Below, piece by piece: positions 1-8,081 of a stretch of DNA of 64,000 nucleotides; the stretch's first letter is position 1, and each line of letters begins with the position of its first letter. Made by a program: the position numbers and the translations under genes. Origin of the DNA: Charina bottae (lineage: Eukaryota > Chordata > Lepidosauria > Squamata > Charinaidae); assembly GCA_023362775.1 (NCBI GenBank), contig JALMGJ010000025.1:8843501-8907500 (forward strand), written 5' to 3'. Below the pieces are notes generated by a model that saw only the letters and a program-made list of their open reading frames with translations, was not told the origin of the DNA and did no database searches.

Positions 1-200
1 TTGTTTGTCTAAAAGTCAGTAGCTTACTAGATTTGTCTTTACTTTCCCAGTACTGTAGCTTGGTGTTACAAATTAAGTTCATATTTTGCAGAGATCAAAC
101 GTCTGCTTCATTCAAGATGAATGGGATGGGATACTTAAAAGGTTAACAGTTCATTATCCTTTAGAATTTTAACTTAAATCCTTGCTCCTTTTTGTGAGAA

Positions 201-560
201 TGTTGGACCGAAAGTTGGTCCCGTGTCCAAGCACATTTAACTTGGTACGAAGAACCCAAAATAAATTCACACCAAGAGAAATAGGATAACCGTTTTAATT
301 GAGCTCAAGTAATAGGGGGCAACCTCCTCTGAAAAGGAGAGCCCCAAACAAAAGGAGACATCCTCATTTATACATTTCTGATCTTTAACACATACATCAC
401 ACAGGATATAAGGTCTTTTAGGATTTAACAACAGTGTAAAGGTCAAGATTCTACAGATATCACAATTTAATTTACAGATGTCACAAGTTTGTTATGAAAA
501 TCCCAGAATTTACTTAAGAGAAGGAGAGGGGTCTGGTGTTAGGTGGTTATCTCACAGGGA
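201..560 (-). mobile_element. Probable endogenous retrovirus LTR (minus strand)
   Basis: Read on the minus strand, this stretch has a TATA box (TATAAATGAG, about 363-372), a GAGCTC-AATTAAA poly(A)-type signal near 294-306, and then a U5-like tail ending in CA at 201. This order is typical of a retroviral LTR (U3-R-U5). The 5' boundary is a guess and I did not find a target-site duplication. Without a second LTR it may be a solo LTR or the 3' LTR of a decayed provirus. An ordinary AT-rich sequence with chance signals remains possible. Confidence 0.42.
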
Positions 561-672
561 TTCCGTGAGATTAACAACGGTGGATGTAATCAAGATTTCC
601 TTCGTATGAAGAGATAAACAGTGGTGGATGCGATCAAGACTTCCTTCTTGTGAAGAGATTAACTATTTGTCC

Positions 673-885
673 CTAATGGCATCCACAGTTCATACATTCT
701 GCGGAACACGCACACATTTCATAGGAAGGGGGGTTTAATAGAGTCCAACTCAACAAGAATAACACAGCCTCTGGCATAGTATTATCACATACCAGACAGT
801 GATGAAATTGAGTCCCTGTCAATACTACAATACAGCATTCTACCATCTCCTGATCCATCTGCTGAATAAAATCATTATCATTCAA
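673..885 (-). other. Unrecognised 70-codon frame next to the LTR
   Basis: A short minus-strand frame, rich in cysteine near its end, lies just upstream of the LTR-like block in the same orientation. It could be a remnant of the internal region of the same element or a chance frame. No domain is recognised, and its length and composition do not by themselves support a gene. Confidence 0.15.
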
Positions 886-1686
886 CAGATACGTTCAAAG
901 ACCATTTGAGAAATATATGTAAATTATTCTCAAATGAGGCTAATCATTTCATCAAAGCATGGTCCAAAATAGTTATGGCATTGATGTTACAGTTTTAAAT
1001 AGTAGAAATGAAATGTTAGAAAATAATCTAAAAGAAAACAACTTCTGTAGAGAGAAGAACATAAAGTATCTGGGAGGTTACTATGCAAATGCATGAAAAA
1101 GCATGGCTTCTAAAAAGCATTCAACAGAAAGCGACCATGTCAGACCCAAAGGACTTTTGCCTGTTTCAGATCTGAATATCACACATCACCATTCTCAGTC
1201 CAGCCATGTGTATTAAAAGATTGCCTTTTTCTTCTGTTATTTCTTCCTCAACCATCTGCTTGGAAAATCTACTAATCGACTTGTAACACTTCTTGCATGG
1301 TTAGAGTTACCAGTTATATATACCTTTTACCCCCAAGCTTTTTTGCAAGAATTACTTCTCTTTTGTAAGAATACGAGTTTCCTGTAGGAAAGCCATTTAT
1401 GTTCCCATTGGTTCATGCCTATACTTACCTATGCTTAGTAGACCTGCCCAACCCCTTAACTTTCTATGTTAAAAAGGAGACTGTCATTAATTAATAATTA
1501 ATATTTGAAACAGAGAACAAGAGAAAAGGGAGTTCCCGTTTCCATCTTCAGTATACAGATATTCCAACAGAAACTTTTCAGACCATGCAAAAAAGAAAAA
1601 GGAGAGGGGGAAAAAAATTTGAAGGACAAAAGAGTATAAAAACAAAAAATAAAAAACTGCATTCATGATTTATGGCAGTCAAAGTC
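886..1686. other. AT-rich stretch, nothing recognised
   Basis: No repeat family, RNA gene or coding signal was recognised here. Short purine-rich runs occur near 1585-1625. Confidence 0.4.

Positions 1687-1774
<88 letters not shown>
1687..1774. repeat. Compound microsatellite (AAT)n-(AGC)n
   Basis: About 16 AAT units run directly into about 12 AGC units with no interruption. The AGC/CAG tract is perfect. Confidence 0.95.
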
Positions 1775-1787
1775 TATATGTATCTTC

Positions 1788-2022
1788 AGTAAGTCCCAGT
1801 GAGAAGAGAAGTGGGAAGAGGAGACAAAAGAACAAGCATAAGTTTTTTAATGCATATTTTATAATATAAATAATATTCTAATATAAAATAATAATAGTAG
1901 TAGTTAATCTATGTAACTTCAATAAGTCCCTTAGATCTTATTGATCAATGTAAGTTCAATAAGTGAGAAGAGAAGGGGTAAAGGGAGAAGAAAGAACAAG
2001 CATAAGGTTTTTTTAATATATA
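1788..2022 (+). repeat. Imperfect direct repeat, about 65 bp, two copies
   Basis: The segments at 1788-1856 and 1951-2022 share the same order of words (AATAAGT/AGTAAGT, GTGAGAAGAGAAG, GAACAAGCATAAG, then a T run). They are separated by AT-rich sequence, which suggests a local duplication. Confidence 0.55.
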
Positions 2023-2892
2023 TATATATGAATCTTTTCAGTGGACTTTTTTTTTCAGTGCTAGAATTCCACAACTTAGCTGGAATTTATCCTGTTAGGG
2101 TCTTCTGTTTGTGCAGTGCTAACAGGAGAAGCATCGGAGTATATTTTGCTTCTACTGAGATGGTACATTGGTCAGCAATTCAAGCCAGTCTTCTGGATCA
2201 AGCATTAATTTTAAAAGGATTACAAACAACGGAGGTCCACGGCTGATCAAATAAAGAGCCCTTGCCCGTCATCGCAAGGGCTCGGCTGCCAAACGCCTCC
2301 TGCTGGCTGCAGATTCAGCACCTGGGAGAAAAGATTTTAGACAGGCATCCATCCCCCAATTCTTCCCCTCTAAATCTCCTTTCCTTTCATCTCATCAGAA
2401 AGAAAACAAAAGGAAGGCTTCGTCTTTGGGTCATCGTAAATGCAAACTAAATTGGGGAGATTCCACTGAGATGCTTCTTTTCAAAATTCAAAGAGGAGTT
2501 TTGAAATGTTCTGTCTTTCAGACATTTCAGCAGATGACTCTGTTGGCTGCTATATATGTAAATTTCTGCTTTCAAAATAAAAAAAAAGTTTGTCTTTACA
2601 GAGACTGAATCCTTAAAAAAAAAAAACAAGCGCTGATGAACACAGCCCTGCATTTTATTTCCATTTGGATCGTTCTATTGGAAGTTTGCCTTTGGAACTT
2701 TATATTTTTCTTGCACAACCTCCATCAGTTTCTTCTTGTAAAGAATGTGAATTGATAATGTAAAAGGAGAGGACACTCAGTCCCAGCTGCCAACTTCTGG
2801 AACACTCTGTATTCCCAGCAATAATTGGACATCCATATAGCTAATGTATATTTAAAACAAAAGGCTTCAGACAATGCTTATATGGTGTTTTT
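2023..2892. other. Intergenic, nothing recognised
   Basis: The short open frames here are not conserved-looking and overlap A-rich runs. No gene or repeat family was identified. Confidence 0.4.
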
Positions 2893-3118
2893 TTAATCCA
2901 TTCAATCGTGTTTGATTCTCAGAGACTGCCTGGAAAAGTCCCTACAGTTTTCTTAGCAAGGTTTTTCAGATGTGGTTTGCCATTGCCTCCTTCCTAGGGC
3001 TGAGAGAAAGTGACTGGCCCAGGTCACCCAGCTGGCTTTGTGCCTAAGGCAGGATTAAAACTCATGGTCTCCTCATTTCTAGCCTGATGCCTTAACCACT
3101 ACGCCAAACTGGCTCTCT
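2893..3118 (-). mobile_element. tRNA-derived SINE, MIR-like/RTE-tailed type
   Basis: On the minus strand the head at about 3118 contains an A-box-like GGCGTAGTGGTTAAGGC and a B-box-like GAGTTTTAATCC, spaced as in a tRNA gene. A body follows with GTCACCCAGCTGGC-like wording on the plus strand and a 3' end resembling an RTE tail. A related copy lies at about 24290-24505. It is old and diverged. The family assignment is by resemblance. Confidence 0.6.
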
Positions 3119-3926
3119 GCTTATATGTAAGGATAGGCAAAATATTCAACGCATAACCATTCAATGCATGGAGTACTTGGTTTTGGATGGTCCATGCCAA
3201 AACTGAAACGGAGCTGTTCTAGGGTTTGGTATCCATGCATGGAATGAAATATGGCTGTTTGGGGCAAGGCAGAAATGGTTTGGGAGAAGTAGTAACTTTG
3301 GGGAGGAGGCGTGGGGGAGGGAAGGGAGAATACTAGAAAGAATGTGCAAGGAAGTGGGACATCTCATGTGAAGATATGGGTTGCAGTACAACAGCAATGG
3401 CTGAAGGGAGGAACTGGAGACACTGGGCAGATCAGAAGGTGGAGAGGCTGGTGAGATATGCTGTGCTGGGATATTGGTGGCAATTAAGGGAAGGAAGGGA
3501 AAAGAAGTGGCTGTGAAGATGGGGAGGTGAGCAGGCCAGGAGATGTCCATGCTAGAAGTTACTGACCAGAGGATAAATTTTGTTTTGACTAAATTTGGAA
3601 GACTCAAACCAGGTTTCCAGATTTGGGTTCTATAGAATGTTATTAATATTTATTTTTAAGTGCAGAGTTGCAGAAGTTTGATAGAGAGATCAATAAAAAT
3701 AAACTTTTGCAGTAAAAAATATAGTTGCATTTATTCAAAACAACAGAACATATTTACAATGTCTTTCTCCTCCACAGAGGGACAGAGTCAGGCAAACACC
3801 TTCATTAGAATAGATAAAGATAAGCAGTCTCTTGCAGGGTTAACAATGGATCAGCTTTATACAACTTAACTTCTTGGTACCAATCAATTACCATAGTAAC
3901 AAGTAACATGTGACTACTCCACCTCA
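3119..3926. other. Intergenic; purine-rich block at 3240-3540
   Basis: The plus strand is G/A-rich between about 3240 and 3540. This produces a long serine/proline-rich minus-strand frame that looks like a composition artefact. Nothing else was recognised. Confidence 0.4.
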
Positions 3927-4010
3927 GCCTAGCTCAGGGTTTTTTTTTTTTTATGCCGGGAGCCATTTTGACATGCTCAAGGACATTTTGACATGCTGGA
4001 GAGCCAGGGG

Positions 4011-4138
4011 GCGGGGTTTGCAGGCAGGGGCCAATTGCGTGGAAGGGGGCGGGGTTTGTGGGCGGGAGCTAATCATGTGGAAGGGGGCGGGGTTTGGGGG
4101 TGGGAGCCAATCGCACGGAAGGGGGTGGGGTTTGGACT
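4011..4138 (+). repeat. 38-bp tandem repeat with GC boxes and CCAAT-like boxes
   Basis: The word GCGGGGTTTG starts at 4011, 4049 and 4087, with a variant at 4125, giving a strict 38-bp period. Each unit carries a GGGGCGGGG-like GC box and most carry a CCAAT word (CCAATTGCG, TAATCATG, CCAATCGC). A single related unit lies at about 5529-5566 near the other end of the element. Such arrays can act as Sp1/NF-Y sites, but function here is not shown. Confidence 0.85.
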
Positions 4139-4809
4139 GTGAAGCTGGACGAGCCGCCGGACCTGGAGCGCTTCCGCGCGCAGCTGAGCGAGGCCCGGCA
4201 CGGCAGGGAGGTGGCCACAGGGCTTGGGTTAGCAGGGGGAGAGGACGCCGAACGGCGGGGTGGGGGGATTGATGGGGCGGGAGGGTGTACCCGGAGGGCC
4301 TCCCGCGGCTGCTTCTCCAGGAGTGCCCCCAAGGCGGGTTGCAGAGCACGCGCTGCACCCACGGGAATGCCTGGTCCCTCCGCTCCCTCCAGCTCCGCCA
4401 GCAGCGCCGCCCGCCCCATCCCACCACCCGGCCACCTCCGCCGGCTCTGTCCCCCCACCGCCACCGCCCTGGCCAGGCCCCCTGCACCGCCCTGCTGCTT
4501 GCGTCCCGGGCCCACGCCCTCGCCCAGCGCCTGGATGCTGCAGAGCAGCAACATCTCCAGCCGCAGCAGCCCCTGCAGCCGCTCCTGCGCCGCCTCCGAC
4601 AGCGCCGCGTCCCAAGCCAGCAGCGCCTCCCTGCCGCGCCGGGCCTCGCTCAGCTGTGCGCGGAAGCGCTCCAAGTCCGGCGGCTCATCCAGCTTCACAG
4701 CCCAGCGCCAGTGCGCCCGGACCGGCTCGGAGACGTGCGCCGCCAGCAGCGCCTCCACCTCGGCCAGCCGGCGCGCCAGCCGCTCCGGCAAAAACTCTGG
4801 CGCCACCAT
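4069..4809 (-). CDS. Unidentified gene-like frame inside the GC-rich hAT block
   Basis: A minus-strand frame of 246 codons from an ATG at 4809 in the context AGCAATGG. In-frame codons extend upstream to 4881. The first 90 or so residues look like real protein: leucine-, alanine- and arginine-rich helix, beginning MVAPEFLPERLARRLAEVEA, with no low-complexity bias. After about residue 100 it turns into glycine/proline-rich sequence that is probably read-through. I do not recognise the family. Part of this segment (4626-4700) is repeated in inverted orientation at 4137-4211. The start codon, CpG richness and position beside the BCL2L10-like piece suggest a captured first exon. It could also be a chance frame in GC-rich DNA, since several other frames here are open as well. 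Confidence 0.3.
   Translation of the reverse strand: MVAPEFLPERLARRLAEVEALLAAHVSEPVRAHWRWAVKLDEPPDLERFRAQLSEARRGREALLAWDAALSEAAQERLQGLLRLEMLLLCSIQALGEGVGPGRKQQGGAGGLARAVAVGGQSRRRWPGGGMGRAALLAELEGAEGPGIPVGAARALQPALGALLEKQPREALRVHPPAPSIPPPRRSASSPPANPSPVATSLPCRASLSCARKRSRSGGSSSFTVQTPPPSVRLAPTPKPRPLPHD
4137..4700. repeat. 75-bp inverted repeat of gene-like segment (4137-4211 / 4626-4700)
   Basis: The plus strand at 4137-4211 matches the reverse complement of 4626-4700 with about four mismatches in 75 and no gaps. The shared words include GAAGCTGGA, GCGCTTCCGCGC and CAGCTGAGCGAGGCCCGGC. The arms are about 415 bp apart. One arm lies in the gene-like frame on the minus strand. Confidence 0.85.
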
Positions 4810-4876
4810 TGCTCGCCGGCTGGACCCTCTTCCCCAAAGGCGCTTCCAGAGATTTCCAGTGTATTTTTCTGCTCTG

Positions 4877-5130
4877 GCCATGGAAGGGGCAGCTCCACCT
4901 CGCTCCCGCAGCCCCTGCCGGCCTTTCTGAAGCGTCGCCCCGCCTCCTCCCCCGGGGTCCGAGTAAGCCGCGACAGGCGGGCAGCGAGCGAAGGGGCGCA
5001 GGGATGGCGCGCCTCCCGAGCAGAGCGGGAGAACCTGCAGCGACGGGACGCCGCAGCCCTCGCCTGCTCCGGCCGCGGAAGGGGCAGCCCCACCTCGCTC
5101 CTGCAGCCCCTGCCGGCCTTTCCACTTCCC
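4877..5130 (+). repeat. Direct repeat, about 50 bp, two copies 196 bp apart
   Basis: The sequences at about 4880-4927 and 5076-5123 share GGAAGGGGCAGC, CACCTCGCTCC and GCAGCCCCTGCCGGCC with only a few changes. This shows another local duplication inside the GC-rich block, between the two gene-like pieces. Confidence 0.75.
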
Positions 5131-5156
5131 ATCTCCGGTAAGGCCGCCGCGCTGCA

Positions 5157-5314
5157 GGTGTTGCGGAAGAAGAGGCGCTTGCGGCTCTCCAGCTTGTCGG
5201 CCACCCGCCGCAGCGTCTCGGCCGTGCGGCGGGGGGCAGCACTGCGTCCCCCAGCCGGTGCTGCAGGTAGTCGCCCAGCAGCTGCGCCGCCTCCTCTCGC
5301 AGCGTGCCCGGCAT
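5157..5314 (-). pseudogene. BCL2L10: BCL2L10/NR13-like N-terminal fragment, frameshifted
   Basis: From an ATG at 5314 the minus strand encodes a start beginning MPGTLREEAAQLLGDYLQHR, followed after a single-base loss near 5225 by a frame containing AETLRRVADKLE and RLFFRN. BCL2L10 (chicken NR13, mouse Boo/Diva) is a BCL-2 family apoptosis regulator at mitochondrial and ER membranes. These words match the beginning of the avian protein as I know it, including the BH4-like DYxQHR start. Homology stops after about 52 codons, before the BH1-BH2 core and the membrane anchor, so no functional BCL-2 fold can be made. Read as the 5' part of the first exon, it lies inside the candidate hAT with GC boxes and a CCAAT box (reverse strand) about 215-250 bp upstream. 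A frameshift from assembly error is possible, but truncation argues for a pseudogene fragment. Confidence 0.62.
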
Positions 5315-5654
5315 GGCGATGCTCTCCTGCCTGCCTGGCAAGCGCTTCAGGGGGGGCGACAGCGGCCATTGTAACGCGGGCGGAGGAAGAGGCGCTTGCG
5401 GCGGTGGCGGCCAACCAACTTCCCCATCCGCCAACCTCAAAGAAGTGCTGCCCGACTCGGGAGAAAGTTGGAAGGCTCCCGAGGGCGGAGGAAGAATCAA
5501 TCGCCCTCCTCCAGCGCCGGCCATCAGAGTTTGGGGGCGGGATCCAATCGCGTGGAAGGGGCGGGGGTGAGTTCAGCTGCGGAAGAGCCACACTCAAGGG
5601 GCCAAAGAGCCGCATCTGGCTCGAGAGCCGCCATTTCCGACCCTTGGCCTAGCT

Positions 5655-6907
5655 GAAGCAATTATCCGTTTTATGGAACAAGCAGTTGAGGAATTTGGCT
5701 ATTAGCAGACTTTTTGGAGCCTTTCAGGTAAGAAACAAAATAGCTCCGCTTGTCCTTTTAAAATGAGGCTTGTCTGAATCTTGTGATCCAGATTCTTTTT
5801 AGATCACAAAATAAAAAAATACAACATAAAACTCTTGCCTAGATGTTTTGGCAAATCCTCTGGAACTCATTTTCCTTGTTTTGTGCAGATCCCAACTTAT
5901 AAAAACTTATAAAAAAAACCCCCTCCAGATGTATATAATATTATACAGTAGTTGCTATGCAGAGTTTATCTCTTGACCTGTGTCTCTAGAGAATTTGGAA
6001 TACTATTTAGTGAAATAATTAAGCATATGCATCATTTTAGCTAATGAAATAAAGTACAGAAATGGTCATAAATCATGATGAGAACAGTTGTTTTTGCTGA
6101 AGCTTAGCCTTATATATTCTCTCTCCTATCATTGGCTTTAAATTAGTGGAAAATATTTCCAGGTGTAACTGGAGCTACTGTATGTAGTAGAACTGGTGCT
6201 GGGTATTGGAGAATTTCCAACTAACTCCTGAGTGTTGGGTAAGCAAGTATTTCTCATATTCTCCTTGTTTAATTATACATCCCAAGGCTGTAGAGTGGGA
6301 TGGACCTTACAAAGAACTGAATTCTTTGTAGGAACATGAACTATATTATAATCAAGACAATAAATTATCAAGACATCCTCTGTTCCTACAACTAGCTTAT
6401 GAACCAAGCACCAGGCACTCATCCTGCTCTAGGACACACACAAGTAATTTTGTAAAGCATGCTTGACAATGTTGAGAAGTCTCATAAACAAAAAAAAATA
6501 GCTGTGTTCTATCCCACTATTTCCAGGAAATGTCCATTCCATGTCCAGGAAATGCTAAATGGGTTCTCTTTAAAAATGCAGGCTAAATTCAAGCTTTAAG
6601 CAAACTTTACATCTGTGCAAGACTGATCTGACTCACATGATGGAAATGTAGAAACAAGAGTAGGCACACAGTGACATCTTACCTTCATGAATATATCTAT
6701 TTAGTATTGAGATTCTAATAGAAAAGGTATCAAACTAGGATATTTGGATATAAATGTTGCACTCAAATTCTCCTTAATGTTCTGGTCTGACCAGTGTTCC
6801 CTGGGGTGGGGGAGGTGAGAGGACAGGCTGGAACATCAAGCGGAGTGGGTGCACTTCAGGGCCCATCGATTAAACAGTGTCATCTTGCAAGACTCAGGAA
6901 GTGCTTC
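5655..6907. other. AT-rich intergenic, nothing recognised
   Basis: No coding, RNA or known repeat signal was recognised. Composition drops abruptly from GC-rich to AT-rich at the right TSD of the GC block. Confidence 0.45.
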
Positions 6908-7130
6908 TTCTCTGTATAGTCAAAGGCTTTCACGGCCGGAATCCGATGGTTGTTGTGGGTTTTCCGGGCTGTGTGGCCGTGTTCTGGCAGTTTTGGTTCC
7001 TAACGTTTCGCCAGTCGCTGTGGCTGTGGCTGGCATCTTCAGACAGGAGCACAGCTGGAAGATTCTCTCTGTGCCCAAGTGGAGGGTGTGTCTTCCTGCT
7101 GGTGTTTATATCTGCTGAGAGGGTGTGTGT
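6908..7130 (-). mobile_element. Penelope-like element end fragment with hammerhead-like core
   Basis: On the minus strand the sequence CTGAAGATGCCAG...CTGGCGAAACGTTA (core 7001-7042) is followed by the GAACACGGCCACACAGCCC segment. The same segment occurs on the plus strand at about 31080-31172, and a diverged partial copy is at about 50008-50063. The GCCAG/CTGGC arms can pair between CTGAAGA and GAAAC, which is the stem II position of a hammerhead ribozyme. PLEs are known to carry such motifs in their terminal repeats. Boundaries are approximate. Confidence 0.62.
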
Positions 7131-7149
7131 CTTCTGTGGGTCTTCTTCC

Positions 7150-7300
7150 CTGTTGCAGCACTTACCCTTTGGAACAATGTTCTCCCAGAGATTTGTGTGG
7201 CTCCCACCCTTGTGACATTTAAGAAACGGTTAAAAATCTGACTGCAATGTGACTCCTATGATTTATCCTACTGTTTTAATTGTAGTCTACTACATGATTA
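7150..7300 (+). mobile_element. L2 LINE 3' coding remnant
   Basis: One plus-strand frame reads LWNNVLPE...PTLVTFKKRLKI and ends at a TGA at 7239-7241. This is the conserved C-terminus of L2-type reverse transcriptase ORFs (ALWNxLP...LxxFKxxLK). It is an old, short fragment. Confidence 0.55.
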
Positions 7301-7794
7301 GATTTATTCTTTAGGTGCCACAATGTTTTTTTCCCCTTCTTTATGCATTCTCAGACATAAATACCCCTTCTTACAACCTTACTTGGACAAGCTTATTTCT
7401 TACTGACAGCCAGGGTGAGATACCCCTAAAGCTTAATGTGCAAAGACTGTGAATTCAAATCCCTGTAAAGGATTTGACCATATGGAAACTAGCTGTACCT
7501 GATGAGTCCCAATATGGACAAAACCAGCACATAGTGCTACCTACTGATAAGTAGAAATTACAGCATCAATTATCCTTTCTTATAGCAAGCAATTTCTGTG
7601 AAATTATGGAGCTGTCTATCTGAGTTGTGTCCTCCTCCCCTCAGATCATTTTGGCTTGAGTCAAGTTTTTCACCTCATCGCTCTAGGAATAGATCTAGCT
7701 AATCTCCATCAAGGTCGTCATCTTTACTCTCTACAATAACAAATGTGGATGTAATGCCTATCACCTTGGAAGTGAAACAGGACCACTAAGGTCA
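7301..7794. other. Intergenic, nothing recognised
   Basis: Weak tRNA-SINE-like wording near 7400-7510 is too diverged to call. Confidence 0.35.
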
Positions 7795-7802
7795 CACTAC
7801 AT

Positions 7803-8073
7803 CAGAGCTTTCCAAACTGTGTGTCGCGACACAAAAGTGTGTTGCCACACACAGTCTGGTGTGTCACCACACAACCTGGAAGCGCTGATAATCATCAGTG
7901 CTTCCGGGTTTTCCCGCGGCAACACACCAACTGCAGTGCGCAAAATCCGAAAGTGGCAGCAGCGCTTCCGGGTTTTTGTGCGCTGCCGCAAGGACGGCAC
8001 TTCCGGGTTTTCCCGCGGCGACACACCAACCGGCGTTGGTGTGTCGCCGAGGGAGAAACTTTGGAAAGCCCTG
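7803..8073. mobile_element. Non-autonomous hAT, copy A (271 bp)
   Basis: Terminal inverted repeats CAGAGCTTTCCAAA and TTTGGAAAGCCCTG are flanked by a perfect 8-bp TSD, CACTACAT (7795-7802 and 8074-8081). The interior has TGTGTCGCGACACA near the left end and two CGCTTCC/ACTTCCGGGTTTT words. There is no coding capacity. The same family recurs at 19557, 52295 and 59015. Confidence 0.92.
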
Positions 8074-8081
8074 CACTACAT

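Larger units (their letters stand above)
3935..5646. mobile_element. Candidate gene-capturing (Pack-type) hAT transposon, 1712 bp
   Basis: The block is flanked by a perfect 8-bp direct repeat, GCCTAGCT (3927-3934 and 5647-5654), the TSD length diagnostic of hAT elements. It begins CAGGG at 3935 and ends CCCTTG at 5646, giving imperfect terminal inverted repeats. The sub-terminal sequence is rich in GAGCC/GGCTC words, as in several vertebrate hATs. No transposase frame is present. The cargo is very GC- and CpG-rich: 38-bp tandem units, a frame of unknown origin, and a fragment matching the start of BCL2L10/NR13. I infer a non-autonomous hAT that acquired GC-rich 5' ends of host genes. The alternative is a relict of a native locus with coincidental flanks. 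The left terminus is altered by a T12-13 run, so the terminal repeats are weak. The TSD is the main evidence. Confidence 0.58.

Noticed and set aside
3161..3607. 148-codon minus-strand frame rich in Ser, Pro and Leu
   Set aside because: It follows from the purine-rich plus strand. No domain or homologue is recognised, so a composition artefact is more likely.
5157..5314. A functional native BCL2L10 gene
   Set aside because: Only about 52 codons match, with a frameshift. The BH1-BH2 core and membrane anchor are absent, and the piece lies within hAT-type boundaries.
4260..5652. Plus-strand proline/alanine-rich frames of 290-455 codons
   Set aside because: Antisense shadows in CpG-rich DNA. 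The minus strand carries the BCL2L10-like and second gene-like sequence, and no plus-strand domain is recognisable.
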